Source of the DNA: Sphingosinicella sp. BN140058
Lineage (GTDB): Bacteria; Pseudomonadota; Alphaproteobacteria; Sphingomonadales; Sphingomonadaceae
Assembly (NCBI RefSeq): GCF_004135585.1
Contig: NZ_CP035502.1
Coordinates: 186,001-250,000 of the forward strand
Reading direction: 5' to 3'
Length of the DNA: 64,000 bases
Shown here: piece by piece, positions 42,620 through 51,093 of the stretch
Numbering within the stretch: the stretch's first letter is position 1
Layout of the letters: each line of letters begins with the position of its first letter
The notes under the pieces: generated by a model
What the model was told of the DNA's origin: nothing
Seen by the model: only the letters and a program-made list of their open reading frames with translations
Databases searched by the model: none
Made by a program: the position numbers and the translations under genes

Positions 42620-42955
42620 TTAGGCGGCCTGGGCGATGCGCGTGCGCGGCAGGCCGACGATCCGCATGCATTGGCCGCCGCGGGCGTTCTGGCCCTGTGC
42701 CGGCGCCTGGTCGTAGGCGACGAGCACGCGCAGCGGCTGGCCGATCGACAGGAGCGGAGCGATCTTGTCGTTGACCGCGCCGAACATCATCACGGTCTGC
42801 GCGCGCGTGCGACGCGCTGTTGCGACCGAAGCGGCAATGCGGCTGTAGCTCTTGGGCTCGCTGCCCTTGACCTTCGGGTTAGTGGTGCCGGCCGTGATTG
42901 CCGACGGGGTGATGGTCACCGGATACAGGCGGCTGGGCTTCGAGGCGGTCGACAT
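42620..42955 (-). CDS. MAFG-type small paralog C
   Basis: A 111-residue protein related to the genes ending at 6057 and 6571: SRIAASVATARRTRAQTVMMFG, a helix, a G-QPLRVLVAYD strand, then MRIVGLPRTR and a basic Ala tail. The fold looks like a small beta barrel; the function is unknown. As with its relatives, a GGCCCGCC-type terminator follows directly. The start at 42955 is the second in-frame start; an upstream TTG has a weak site. Confidence 0.7.
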   Translation of the reverse strand: MSTASKPSRLYPVTITPSAITAGTTNPKVKGSEPKSYSRIAASVATARRTRAQTVMMFGAVNDKIAPLLSIGQPLRVLVAYDQAPAQGQNARGGQCMRIVGLPRTRIAQAA

Positions 42956-43113
42956 AATGGTAATCTGCTCCAAGGAGAATTGCCGGAGTGGCGGTTGAGG
43001 CGATCCTTCCAGGCCCTTTCATCGAGCCCATGGGATCGAACACTCATCATCAATCCTGCGTCAGCTTTGAACGCGATTGCCGTGTGGGCAGCATCGCCCC
43101 GCTGAGCGAGCAG

Positions 43114-43386
43114 CTATAGGGGCGTGTTCTTCGCCGCGCCCGCCCATGGCATGACCTTGGCACTGCAGACATTGTTCTCCGCCAGGTGCGCGTAGTGGGC
43201 GGCCGCTGCGGCGTCGGTGGTCTCGTAAGCTTCAAATTCATCGGGAAGCTCGAGGACAGCGCCATCGTACGGGCGGTGGATATCAGCAGTACCCCGGCGC
43301 TGCATGAGGAAGGCCGGGGCACCTGTGAGTGGCGTGACCAGGACTCGAAAGGTCGAAGGCCGTCGAGCTGCGTGGGTGTCACTCAT
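43114..43386 (-). CDS. Unknown small protein
   Basis: A 90-residue protein with a basic N-terminal part and an acidic helical C-terminus. The start overlaps the end of the upstream Cys-rich gene by 8 bases, in a different frame. No family recognised. Confidence 0.6.
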   Translation of the reverse strand: MSDTHAARRPSTFRVLVTPLTGAPAFLMQRRGTADIHRPYDGAVLELPDEFEAYETTDAAAAAHYAHLAENNVCSAKVMPWAGAAKNTPL

Positions 43387-43573
43387 CATAGGGACCATCG
43401 CAGTCGAAGTCGCAGTCGGGTTCGCCGCATCCGGCGCAGGGACCGTCATCGTCGTGCTCCGGGGCGAGGGTCGGTTGTGCGACGGCTAGGGAATAGCCGG
43501 TGAGGGCCGGGCGCATAAGGGCGTCGACGAAGGAGCGATACTCCGTGATTCTCATCTCGGGAACGTCTGCCAT
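43379..43573 (-). CDS. Small Cys-rich acidic protein
   Basis: A 64-residue protein whose C-terminal end CAGCGEPDCDFDC could bind a metal such as zinc. No family recognised. It is translationally coupled to the following gene by overlap. Confidence 0.6.
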   Translation of the reverse strand: MADVPEMRITEYRSFVDALMRPALTGYSLAVAQPTLAPEHDDDGPCAGCGEPDCDFDCDGPYDE

Positions 43574-43574
43574 C

Positions 43575-43805
43575 TCAGTTCAGGTCCGCATTGACGAGGT
43601 GAGCGGCGGAGAACAGCAGAAGCCCTGCGTTCGAGCTCTCCTCCAGTTCGATCGCCTTCATGCGAACGGCCTCGAGAGCTAGCTCCGCAAGTCCAGGAGT
43701 TCCGGTCCGGCGAGCCTCCCTGATGAGGGCCATCTTCGCCGCGAGCTCGGGTGAGGCCTTGGTCTTGTCGAGAGTGGCGGCCACGAGGTTGCTGATGGTG
43801 AGCAT
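43575..43805 (-). CDS. Unknown small helical protein
   Basis: A 76-residue all-helical protein (opens MLTISNLVAATLDKT). GGAG is upstream of the ATG. It is next to the Cys-rich gene, one base apart. Confidence 0.6.
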   Translation of the reverse strand: MLTISNLVAATLDKTKASPELAAKMALIREARRTGTPGLAELALEAVRMKAIELEESSNAGLLLFSAAHLVNADLN

Positions 43806-43866
43806 GCTATTCTCCGGTTAGGCAGCAAGCGGAAATGGAATGGTCATGAGCGGCTGGAGCTGATCA

Positions 43867-44217
43867 TCAGGCCGCGACCCTGCGCCGCGAGGGCTCAATG
43901 ATCACGCGATCGTGCAGAATGCCGATCGCTCGGGCGAACTGGCGACCGTCGACGAGCTGCTTGGCGGTCAGACTTCCGATATTGTCTTTCGCCCAAATGT
44001 GGAGCTGGAGGACTCCGGCGGTGCTGATGGCGTGCTGGCGTTCGCCCAAGACGCGGAAGTGTGTCCAAATGACCGCCTGGAGGCGGTTGCGCGCTCCGTG
44101 ATAGCGGCTTCGTCCCGCCAGGCTCTCCGAGACGCGGCTGGCCCAATGCAGGGCCTGGTCGACGTCTTCGCCGGTCGTGAAGCCGATCGCCACGAGAGCG
44201 TTGGTTTGGGCCTGCAT
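43867..44217 (-). CDS. Unknown protein
   Basis: A 116-residue basic helical protein. The middle (WTHFRVLGERQHAIST) and a basic C-terminus (IIEPSRRRVAA) suggest nucleic-acid contact, but no family is recognised. It starts 3 bases after the upstream stop. Confidence 0.6.
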   Translation of the reverse strand: MQAQTNALVAIGFTTGEDVDQALHWASRVSESLAGRSRYHGARNRLQAVIWTHFRVLGERQHAISTAGVLQLHIWAKDNIGSLTAKQLVDGRQFARAIGILHDRVIIEPSRRRVAA

Positions 44218-44220
44218 CTC

Positions 44221-44586
44221 CTATGCCGCCGCATCGATCTGCGAGGCGACCCATTCCCAATAGCCCAGACGTGTATCGTCGTTAGCAACTTCGTGACGCC
44301 AGTCGGTGACGGGAAACTGCGGATGATGCCCCCAGACGCCGCCATTGTCCGCATTGAGAGCAGCCGGCTTCGAGGACTTGGCGAGGGAGATCTCGACCGC
44401 GAAATCGCCCCGGTCCGTGATTACACGCAGGACGCCAGAGGAGGCATCGTTGTCGAGGATCATGTTGACCTCGTCGTCGAGCAGATCGATGCCGCCGCGG
44501 ACGATGTCTACGGCGTCGGCGAGTGCCAGAGGGCCGTCGGCAATATCACCGTCGGTGGTATCAGCGTTCAGGACGCGGTCGGACAT
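44221..44586 (-). CDS. Unknown acidic protein
   Basis: A 121-residue protein with a very acidic N-terminal half (DIADGPLALADAVDI) and aromatic end (RLGYWEWVASQ). GGAGG lies before the ATG at 44586. No family recognised. Confidence 0.62.
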   Translation of the reverse strand: MSDRVLNADTTDGDIADGPLALADAVDIVRGGIDLLDDEVNMILDNDASSGVLRVITDRGDFAVEISLAKSSKPAALNADNGGVWGHHPQFPVTDWRHEVANDDTRLGYWEWVASQIDAAA

Positions 44587-44659
44587 GTTTTCCTCCAAGG
44601 AGAGTTGTTGAGAGAGAGATGATCCCGAGCTGCACTCTGCGTGCGAAGGCGTCCCGAGA

Positions 44660-45172
44660 TCAGGCGGCCGGGTCGATGCAGGCGCCCCAGCTCGCCTCAT
44701 GCCGACGGGCGAGCACTCGTCGCGCTGCATCGTGCCAATAGCTGTCCGGATGGCCGTTCCAGACTCCATCGGTGAGCACGATCGCGTCTCCGTACTGGTC
44801 CAGCCGTTCGCCGTTGTAGGTGAGCAGCACCTCCCCCTGCGTTTCCGAGAAGCGCTTGCGCTCGATGGTCAGCAACTCGGGGCGGTATGGCGGAAGCTGC
44901 CGCTGATAATCGTCGCGGCTCATGTTTTCGCGAATGGCCGCGGTGAGTGGCTCGAACACGTCGGGGTCGTCCGTGGTGATCCGGAACACGTGGGAGAACG
45001 AGTGGAAATTCCCAAAGAAGAGAGTACCGGCCGGGCTTGCCTCGATGAAGTTGCCGTAGGCCTCGAAAGTGCGGTCCAAAGCGTGCTGGCCAAGGACGTC
45101 GAGTAGCTCGGCTATGGTAGCAGCCTGCTCACCGAGGTGGCGGCTGCCATTGCTATGTATCGTGGTGGTCAT
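44660..45172 (-). CDS. Unknown protein
   Basis: A 170-residue cytoplasmic protein with no family recognised. A compact N-terminal half (RTFEAYGNFIEAS, LFFGNFHSFSHVFRI) is followed by a charged helix and an aromatic C-terminus. Located downstream of the first C5 methyltransferase gene. Confidence 0.62.
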   Translation of the reverse strand: MTTTIHSNGSRHLGEQAATIAELLDVLGQHALDRTFEAYGNFIEASPAGTLFFGNFHSFSHVFRITTDDPDVFEPLTAAIRENMSRDDYQRQLPPYRPELLTIERKRFSETQGEVLLTYNGERLDQYGDAIVLTDGVWNGHPDSYWHDAARRVLARRHEASWGACIDPAA

Positions 45173-45204
45173 GGTTGTTCGCCTCCGGCGCTTAGCATTC
45201 GAAA

Positions 45205-46674
45205 TCAGGCGAAGAGAGGCAGCGGAGCCAATTCGCGGACGGGCTTGATCCGGGGCGCCGGCTGATCGATCGCGATCGCACGCGGCGCGGCTTTGGGCAC
45301 ACCCACGCCAGCCTGCCAGGCTTGCAGCGCGTCACCCAGGTGACGTGCGAGGGCGCGGAAGGGTTTAGGGAGAATGGACTGTCCGAGCATCTCGTGCGCG
45401 GCCGTGATGCCCAGTCCCTCGATCATCTTTTCGGAGATCCCCTTGACCCGTGCGTGCTCCGCTGGCGTCAGCTGTCGGAGGAGGGCCGGATCGGTCGGGT
45501 GCTGCAATTTCGGCTCGGTTGATCGCACCTTTGCGTAGCCGCGGCCCAGAACTGCGACGGAAGGCGCGTCCGGTCCATAGACCTGCATCCGGAAGCCCTT
45601 ACCTGCCGCGATGTCCCGATCTTCCTTGTCTCGAAGGTAGGCCATGGGTGACCAGAGCGGGCTATCGTCGGGAACGTCCTCGAGGACGGAGCCGAGCAGC
45701 TGAGGCTCGCCTCGATCGGCGACGAGGCTCTGGATGTCAAACTCCACCCCGTGGGTGACAGCGACGAGAGCCATGCGGTCCCGGTGTTCCAGGCAGCCGT
45801 AGTCGGCACCTCGTAAAATGGTGGATTGCACGTCATAGCCCCATTCCGTCAGCTGATTGCTGAGGATCGAGAACGAGGCCGTGTTCATGTAGGCTGGCAC
45901 GTTCTCGATGAGGATCACAGCCGGATTGACTGCTGCTGCGATCGCGAGGAATCCAGCCACCAGATGGCCGGCCTTCGGATCATCTTCGGCCTTAGCCAGG
46001 GACTTCTTCGCGCGCCCGGCCAAAGAAGCGCCGACGCATGGCAAGCCAGCTTCAAGGACCTCTACTTTCGGCAAGGCCAGAAGCGCTGCCGCGTCGAAGG
46101 CGATCTCCTGCATGGGAGCCTCGACCGCGATCGTCTTTGACCCCCAAACCGGGTTCGCCTTTGCGCATTGCTCGACGTAGGTGCTCTCGATCTCGACGGA
46201 GAACAGCAGCTCCGAGTCGAGGCCCGCTGCTTGCAAGCCCTCGTGCATCGCGCGAGCGAGGACGCCTAAGCCGGTCGATACAGAGCCGACATGGAGCGGC
46301 TGCTGCCCGTCGAGGCGCGAGCGAAGGCGCGCGGCGCGCTCCAGCCGGCGCAGGTCCGTGGCGGTCGGGGTGATGATGACAGCGCCATTCTCGAACCGGA
46401 CTTTGACGGTCTCGAGTCCCTCGAAGGACTGCAGGACTTGGCCGTTGGCGAGGTCGATGACGGGCAGCTCTTCTTCGCCGCGGGCCTTGCGGCTCACCAG
46501 CCGCTCGCCGTTAGCGGCGAGACGCAGCTCGACGGTGCGGGAGTCGTGATCGACAGAGAGCTGGTACCGAGCCGCCGGCACAAAGCCGGCGCGGGCGAGC
46601 TTGCGGCCTTCGAGCCAAATGCGGCGCGTGCCGCGCTTGTCGGCGCCGACGCGAGCGACTGAAAGAGCTTGCAC
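45205..46674 (-). CDS. C5-cytosine DNA methyltransferase with SymE/AbrB-like N-terminus (copy 1)
   Basis: A 489-residue enzyme that should methylate cytosine C5 in DNA. The N-terminal 115 residues are a beta-rich module resembling SymE/AbrB (RRIWLEGRKLARAGFVPAARY). The catalytic domain follows: divergent motif I (VGSVSTGLGVLARAM), GLPCVGAS with the catalytic Cys (IV), LIENVPAYM (VI), LEHRDRM (VIII) and GQSILPKPF (X). No endonuclease is next to it. GTG at 46674 is chosen because AGGAGGAA lies upstream; the frame stays open to 46719 without a good site. An AbrB-type N-terminus could let the enzyme bind its own promoter. Confidence 0.88.
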   Translation of the reverse strand: MQALSVARVGADKRGTRRIWLEGRKLARAGFVPAARYQLSVDHDSRTVELRLAANGERLVSRKARGEEELPVIDLANGQVLQSFEGLETVKVRFENGAVIITPTATDLRRLERAARLRSRLDGQQPLHVGSVSTGLGVLARAMHEGLQAAGLDSELLFSVEIESTYVEQCAKANPVWGSKTIAVEAPMQEIAFDAAALLALPKVEVLEAGLPCVGASLAGRAKKSLAKAEDDPKAGHLVAGFLAIAAAVNPAVILIENVPAYMNTASFSILSNQLTEWGYDVQSTILRGADYGCLEHRDRMALVAVTHGVEFDIQSLVADRGEPQLLGSVLEDVPDDSPLWSPMAYLRDKEDRDIAAGKGFRMQVYGPDAPSVAVLGRGYAKVRSTEPKLQHPTDPALLRQLTPAEHARVKGISEKMIEGLGITAAHEMLGQSILPKPFRALARHLGDALQAWQAGVGVPKAAPRAIAIDQPAPRIKPVRELAPLPLFA

Positions 46675-46749
46675 TTTTTCTTCCTCCTGAGGACTTCGCC
46701 TGAAGTCCAACAGGCTCACACCTGGCCGCGCCAGCGAAGCCCTCTACCC

Positions 46750-46800
46750 TCATAGACGCGAGGGAGTTTTCCCGCCCTAAGGGGTGACCGCAGGGCGGGA
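46750..46800. promoter_or_regulatory. Two hairpins upstream of the C5 methyltransferase gene
   Basis: CCCTC/GAGGG near 46748-46764 and TCCCGCCCT/AGGGCGGGA at 46770-46800 lie in the presumed leader or operator, 75-125 bases before the start. No T run follows on the minus strand, so they are not simple terminators. Confidence 0.45.
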
Positions 46801-46902
46801 TAAGGAAAGACCCAGGAGAGAGACCAGAGCGCGAAGTGGCGGCTAAAGGATGATCGCCGCCCACCTCATCTGAGCCCCAGGTCTCTGCTCGTGGAACCTC
46901 GG

Positions 46903-47199
46903 TCAATCGATGGGGGTGGTCCACTCTACGCCGTGGGCACGCGCGCAGTCGGTGCCGATGAGTAGGCGGCCGAGATCCTCCCACTTGGGAGGCAATTGAG
47001 CGGCGGCCGTGTCGAAGGCGGCTTCATCGTCTGGGTGAAGGGAGTAGGGGCCGCCATCGATTGCTATCACGCGCACGCGCCGGCGCGGCAATCTGCCAAG
47101 GTCTCGTTGGCATCGGATGCACCAATCGTCCGTCTTCGGATCACGCCGAGCATCGAAATCGATCCACTTCAGCCGGGGGAAAACTGGAAGCCGAGTCAT
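46903..47199 (-). CDS. Unknown protein with two CxxC-like pairs
   Basis: A 98-residue protein, N-terminus aromatic and basic (LPVFPRLKWIDFDARRD), then WCIRCQRDLG that resembles half a zinc ribbon, and a later single Cys. No family recognised. AAGGGG lies upstream of the ATG. Confidence 0.6.
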   Translation of the reverse strand: MTRLPVFPRLKWIDFDARRDPKTDDWCIRCQRDLGRLPRRRVRVIAIDGGPYSLHPDDEAAFDTAAAQLPPKWEDLGRLLIGTDCARAHGVEWTTPID

Positions 47200-47269
47200 G
47201 CTGAAAGCCCCTTGGGAACACAGGCTAAGCGGTTCCGTTGTTCTGCGAGGACGAGCATAGGAGACCTTC

Positions 47270-47455
47270 GTGGCGGACGATAAGAGCAATGTAGGCGAAC
47301 CGGACCGCAGTCGGGTGTCGGGAAGCGAACCCTACGAGGTGAGCTACTTCGCGAACAAGCATGGGATCACCACAGAGCAGGCGCGTGAGCTCATTGAGAA
47401 GCACGGCAACGATCGGGAGACCCTCGACCGAGCGGCGGAGAAGCTCAAGGGTTGA
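47270..47455 (+). CDS. DUF3606 protein
   Basis: A 61-residue protein of the DUF3606 family: EVSYFANKHGITTEQAREL, then EKHGNDRETLDRAAEKLKG. Members are common in alphaproteobacteria and their role is unknown. The start codon is GTG with GGAG 7 bases upstream. It diverges from the gene at 47199 by a 70-base spacer. Confidence 0.9.
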   Translation: MADDKSNVGEPDRSRVSGSEPYEVSYFANKHGITTEQARELIEKHGNDRETLDRAAEKLKG

Positions 47456-47464
47456 GACGGCCGT

Positions 47465-48016
47465 TTACCGGCCTTTGCGCGAGGCTTCCGCCTGAAACGC
47501 CGCCCGGTGCTGGGCCGTCATGCGCCGCGCGATGATCAATCGGTACGGCGTGTCAGCTTCGCTGCGCGGCTGTTCGTAGATCCGCCTGAGTTCGGTGAGA
47601 AGCGGCTCGTACGCAGCGGGAGTGGCGGGCTTCGTGGCCTTGTACCAGCCGAAGCTGGCGCCGTTGTGTTGCTCGGCTTGATCGTAGACGGTGACCAGGT
47701 CGCCAGCTCGGTCGAACGGCAGCGTGGGGAAGACCGCGGATACCTGGCCCTCCGACATCCTGAAGATGACCGGCAACTCGACAGGCTGCTTCAGCCCGTT
47801 GGCGAGATACCACTCAGCGATCGCAGCCTCGTCACGATTGGCGAACGTTGGTCGTTCTTCGAACGGGCGCGGGTCGCACGCGATCCGCCACTGCCGATCT
47901 TCGTAGTTGCGCGAGACGCAGCCGATGGCTCCGGTCGGGTACCGGACGTTGCCCACGTACCAGCCACCGTGGCGCCAGGGGGTATAGTCGAAAGAAGCGG
48001 GAGGAGTTTGGTCCAT
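47465..48016 (-). CDS. Unknown protein
   Basis: A 183-residue soluble protein. The N-terminal part (RHGGWYVGNVRYPTGAIG, CVSRNYEDRQWRIACD) looks conserved and beta-rich with two Cys, and the C-terminal half is helical. No named family can be assigned with confidence. Confidence 0.65.
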   Translation of the reverse strand: MDQTPPASFDYTPWRHGGWYVGNVRYPTGAIGCVSRNYEDRQWRIACDPRPFEERPTFANRDEAAIAEWYLANGLKQPVELPVIFRMSEGQVSAVFPTLPFDRAGDLVTVYDQAEQHNGASFGWYKATKPATPAAYEPLLTELRRIYEQPRSEADTPYRLIIARRMTAQHRAAFQAEASRKGR

Positions 48017-48067
48017 GGGTTGGCTTTCCGGATGTGATTGGCTGGTGAGGGCGGGTCTCGGGCGCAG

Positions 48068-48661
48068 CTATGCTGCGAGACGGCATTCATCTGGCGCGTC
48101 GACGGGGATGAGCCTGCCTAGTTGCTGCAGGCCTCGCAGCATGCCGGTCGGGACGGCACTTGTGCGGATGGCGCCGTCCGCCGGCGTCAGCCATGTTTTG
48201 CCGCTGCGGCTGCCGCCGATCGCGTACGTGACGCCATCGCGTAGGTCTGGCTCATAGATGCCGACTGGGATGCTGTCGCGCCCGAGCTCCAGCCGAGCAA
48301 AGATCGGCAGTCGAAGATCGCTGTCGAGATGGCCCGGCTTGCCGACGGTGCGCTTGTTGAAGAGATGCGGCGCAGATGCTTGGGTCGGGTGGTTTGCCAG
48401 CCGCGCGCGCGCGGAGGCTGCCTCGGCTGACACGTCGCGCCAGGCTTGCTTCCACCGCCGTGATGTATCCTTGATGCCGGCTGTTTTGCACCGGCGGGCG
48501 ACGCAAAGGAGCTGGAAAGCGAGAGCATCCAGCTGCTCTGGGCTGGCAGCGTCATTGACGTAGGCGGGGATGAACTCGTCGAGGTGCCGCGTGCCCATTT
48601 GACGATGGAGCTGCTTATCCTCGGTCGTAGAGAGGTAGCGACAGTGACGGCCTTCGAACAT
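48068..48661 (-). CDS. Unknown protein
   Basis: A 197-residue protein with a helical N-terminal half and a Gly/Ser strand region (YAIGGSRSGKTWLTP). GGSRSGKT resembles a P-loop but lies late in the chain and lacks the rest of a P-loop fold. AAGGAGG precedes the ATG. It lies downstream of recA on the same strand, past a terminator. Confidence 0.6.
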   Translation of the reverse strand: MFEGRHCRYLSTTEDKQLHRQMGTRHLDEFIPAYVNDAASPEQLDALAFQLLCVARRCKTAGIKDTSRRWKQAWRDVSAEAASARARLANHPTQASAPHLFNKRTVGKPGHLDSDLRLPIFARLELGRDSIPVGIYEPDLRDGVTYAIGGSRSGKTWLTPADGAIRTSAVPTGMLRGLQQLGRLIPVDAPDECRLAA

Positions 48662-48871
48662 GCCTTCCTCCTTGGTGCTGGGAAGGCTTTCCCGTCCCGC
48701 TTAGGCTTCCGGCATCAGCCAACCCTTGCTTGTTGCCGCCGTGCAGTCGGCGGTCGGGTCGTATCGCTCCAATTCTGAGAACCCCTTGGGCTGCGGGCCG
48801 CCGGCGCTGGCCCAGACCGATAATCGATCGAACCTGCGCATGAGCCGTAACCGTGCGGCCGGTGAAATGGA

Positions 48872-48901
48872 GAGAAGGCCCGCCATTTCTGGCGGGCCTT
48901 C
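48872..48901 (-). terminator. recA terminator
   Basis: GAAGGCCCGCCA with its complement around a short AT-rich loop, followed on the minus strand by TTCTCTCC. It sits 30 bases after the recA stop and has the same stem core as those at 6517 and 42549. Confidence 0.8.
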
Positions 48902-48930
48902 CATTGCGTCGAATGTTCGATCCGTTGGGC

Positions 48931-49989
48931 TTAGGCGTCTTCATCCTCACTCGGCCCTACCAGGAGCGCGTCGGCGAGGTCGGTGGTCTTGCCGACGATC
49001 TGCCGCTCGATGCGCTCAGCAACATCAGGGTTGTCGCGGAGGAAGTTCTTCGAGTTCTCGCGACCCTGCCCAAGCCGAATGGAGTCGTAGCTGAACCATG
49101 CGCCCGACTTCTCGACAACGCCGGCCTTGACGCCGAGGTCGATGATCTCGCCCAGCTTCGAGATGCCCTCGCCATACATGATGTCGAATTCCACCTGCTT
49201 GAACGGCGGCGCCACCTTGTTCTTCACGACCTTGACGCGTGTGGCGTTGCCAACCGCCTCTTCTTTGTCCTTGATCTGGCCGGTGCGGCGGATATCGAGC
49301 CTGACCGACGCAAAAAACTTGAGGGCGTTGCCGCCCGTCGTGGTCTCTGGATTGCCGTAGGTGACACCGATCTTCATGCGCAGCTGGTTGATGAAGATAA
49401 CTAGGCAGTTCGATTTCGAGATCGAGGCGGTGAGCTTGCGGAGCGACTGGCTCATCAGGCGAGCCTGGAGGCCGACATGGCTGTCGCCCATCTCGCCCTC
49501 GATCTCGGCGCGCGGGACGAGCGCGGCGACTGAGTCCACGACGAGAATGTCAACGGCGCCGGATCGTACGAGCGTGTCGGTGATCTCGAGCGCCTGCTCG
49601 CCCGTGTCCGGCTGCGACACGATCAGGTTGTCCACGTCGACTCCGAGCCGCTTGGCGTAGACCGGATCGAGCGCGTGCTCGGCATCGACGAACGCGGCGA
49701 CCCCACCGTTCTTCTGGGCCTGCGCGATCGCATGAAGGGTGAGAGTGGTCTTGCCAGAACTCTCAGGCCCATAGATCTCGATGATGCGCCCCTTGGGCAG
49801 ACCGCCGATGCCAAGAGCGATGTCGAGCCCGAGGCTGCCGGTGGAAATCGCTTCAATCGCGGTGATTTCCTTGTCGCCGAGCCGCATGGCCGATCCCTTT
49901 CCGAAGGCGCGGTCAATCTGGGCGAGCGCTGCTTCCAGGGCTTTGGTGCGGTCGGAGGTGGGGCCAACGAGCTTGAGCGAGGTGGACAT
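48931..49989 (-). CDS. recA: RecA recombinase
   Basis: A 352-residue recombinase that forms filaments on single-stranded DNA, drives strand exchange and triggers LexA cleavage. Walker A GPESSGKT is at 74-81, followed by VDAEHALDP, Walker [10 protein letters not shown], and the L2 loop with [13 protein letters not shown]. The C-terminus is acidic (GPSEDEDA) as in normal RecA. The start at 49989 (MSTSL) is fixed by homology and by the SOS box upstream. The host chromosome should carry its own copy, so this may be a second, element-borne RecA unless the window is chromosomal. It diverges from the ctrA-like gene. Confidence 0.97.
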   Translation of the reverse strand: MSTSLKLVGPTSDRTKALEAALAQIDRAFGKGSAMRLGDKEITAIEAISTGSLGLDIALGIGGLPKGRIIEIYGPESSGKTTLTLHAIAQAQKNGGVAAFVDAEHALDPVYAKRLGVDVDNLIVSQPDTGEQALEITDTLVRSGAVDILVVDSVAALVPRAEIEGEMGDSHVGLQARLMSQSLRKLTASISKSNCLVIFINQLRMKIGVTYGNPETTTGGNALKFFASVRLDIRRTGQIKDKEEAVGNATRVKVVKNKVAPPFKQVEFDIMYGEGISKLGEIIDLGVKAGVVEKSGAWFSYDSIRLGQGRENSKNFLRDNPDVAERIERQIVGKTTDLADALLVGPSEDEDA

Positions 49990-50023
49990 AGGTGAGGGTC
50001 TCCAAATTGCCGGGGTGGTCCGG

Positions 50024-50038
50024 GAACACAACAAGAAC
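50024..50038 (-). promoter_or_regulatory. Alphaproteobacterial SOS box (LexA site) of recA
   Basis: GAAC-ACAACAA-GAAC matches exactly the alphaproteobacterial LexA operator GAAC-N7-GAAC (GTTC-N7-GTTC on the gene strand). It ends 35 bases before the recA ATG. Confidence 0.88.
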
Positions 50039-50083
50039 GTAGGAGGGGAATCGACCTCTCGCAAGAGAGAAACCACCCTACGG

Positions 50084-50103
50084 GAAAAATCCCGGAAAGA
50101 TCC
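50084..50103. promoter_or_regulatory. Tandem GAAAAATCC/GAAAGATCC pair between recA and the ctrA-like gene
   Basis: GAAAAATCC (50084-50092) and GAAAGATCC (50095-50103) are exactly 11 bases apart, the same arrangement as at 31332. The pair lies about 95 bases before recA and 140 bases before the ctrA-like gene. Confidence 0.55.
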
Positions 50104-50149
50104 TGCCGTCACCGGGGCCGTCCGGCAGTCCCATCGACGTGACAGCTCG

Positions 50150-50181
50150 GAATCTGCGGGAAAATACGGACATTGTTAACC
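50150..50181 (+). promoter_or_regulatory. GANTC site and CtrA-type half-site upstream of the ctrA-like gene
   Basis: GAATC (a CcrM GANTC site) at 50150-50154 and TTAACC, a CtrA half-box, at 50176-50181 lie 60-90 bases before the start. In Caulobacter, ctrA is controlled by both kinds of site; here it is only a resemblance. Confidence 0.35.
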
Positions 50182-50240
50182 TTAGTGCCTCCGGCACCTC
50201 GAAGGCGCTATAAGAAAGGAGAGCAAACGAGGATCTTTCT

Positions 50241-50945
50241 ATGCGCGTTCTTCTGATCGAGGATGAGGCCGTCGTGGCAAAGAGCGTCGACGCGATGCTG
50301 ACCGCCGCGGGCTTCAATGTCTATTGCACGGATCTCGGCGAGGAGGGGATCGACCTCGCCCGGCTCTACGATTACGACGCCGTCCTTCTGGACTTGAACT
50401 TGGCCGATATGCACGGGCTCAAGGTCCTTCAGAAAATGCGTCTCGAGAAGGTGATGACACCGGTCATTGTTGTTTCAGGTGAGGCGGACGTCGCCACGAA
50501 GGTGCGGGCCTTGTCGGCTGGCGCTGACGATTTTGTGGCGAAGCCGTTCCATCGCGAAGAGCTCGTCGCCAGGATCAGTGCCGTAGCGCGCCGCTCAAAG
50601 GGTCATTGCCAGTCGGCTATCCGCGTTGGGAAGCTCAGCGTCGACATCGAACGCAAGCTGGTATCGATCGATGGCGCGGCGATCTTCCTCACTGGCAAGG
50701 AGTACCAGATCATGGAACTACTCGCCCTACGCAACGGAGCGGCCGTCACGAAAGAGATGTTCCTGAATCATCTCTACGGGGGGATTGACGAGGAGCCCGA
50801 GGTCAAGATCATCGACGTGTTCGTTTGCAAGCTGAGGAAAAAGCTCACGATGGCGGCCGGCGGTGTCGACTATATCGAGACCATCTGGGGACGTGGGTAT
50901 CGACTGAGGGATTCGGAAGAAGAGGCTGTCCAACTGGCCGCGTGA
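50241..50945 (+). CDS. CtrA-like OmpR-family response regulator
   Basis: A 234-residue regulator that closely follows CtrA, the alphaproteobacterial cell-cycle master regulator: [30 protein letters not shown], phosphoacceptor D51 in [36 protein letters not shown], then [27 protein letters not shown], and [14 protein letters not shown] with WGRGY at the end of the winged helix. Length and DNA-binding helices match CtrA. It is likely a second copy that could bind the host's TTAA-N7-TTAA sites or its own variants. A GGATCTTT element covers its ribosome binding region (50231-50238). Confidence 0.94.
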   Translation: MRVLLIEDEAVVAKSVDAMLTAAGFNVYCTDLGEEGIDLARLYDYDAVLLDLNLADMHGLKVLQKMRLEKVMTPVIVVSGEADVATKVRALSAGADDFVAKPFHREELVARISAVARRSKGHCQSAIRVGKLSVDIERKLVSIDGAAIFLTGKEYQIMELLALRNGAAVTKEMFLNHLYGGIDEEPEVKIIDVFVCKLRKKLTMAAGGVDYIETIWGRGYRLRDSEEEAVQLAA

Positions 50946-51093
50946 GACCTCGTCGTGAATCTGGCGCGCGCGTTGTGCGGTGTCGCCGTCTCGGGCAGCA
51001 CGCGGATAATGCGGGCCGCAGCCGGTGATGATATGAGGCTTGCGATGGCCGGCTCGCGGCCTTCCACTCGTATCAGCCGGAGGACCAGCCGAA

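Noticed and set aside
48068..48661. P-loop ATPase because of GGSRSGKT
   Set aside because: The motif lies late in the chain, and no Walker B or other NTPase motifs follow.
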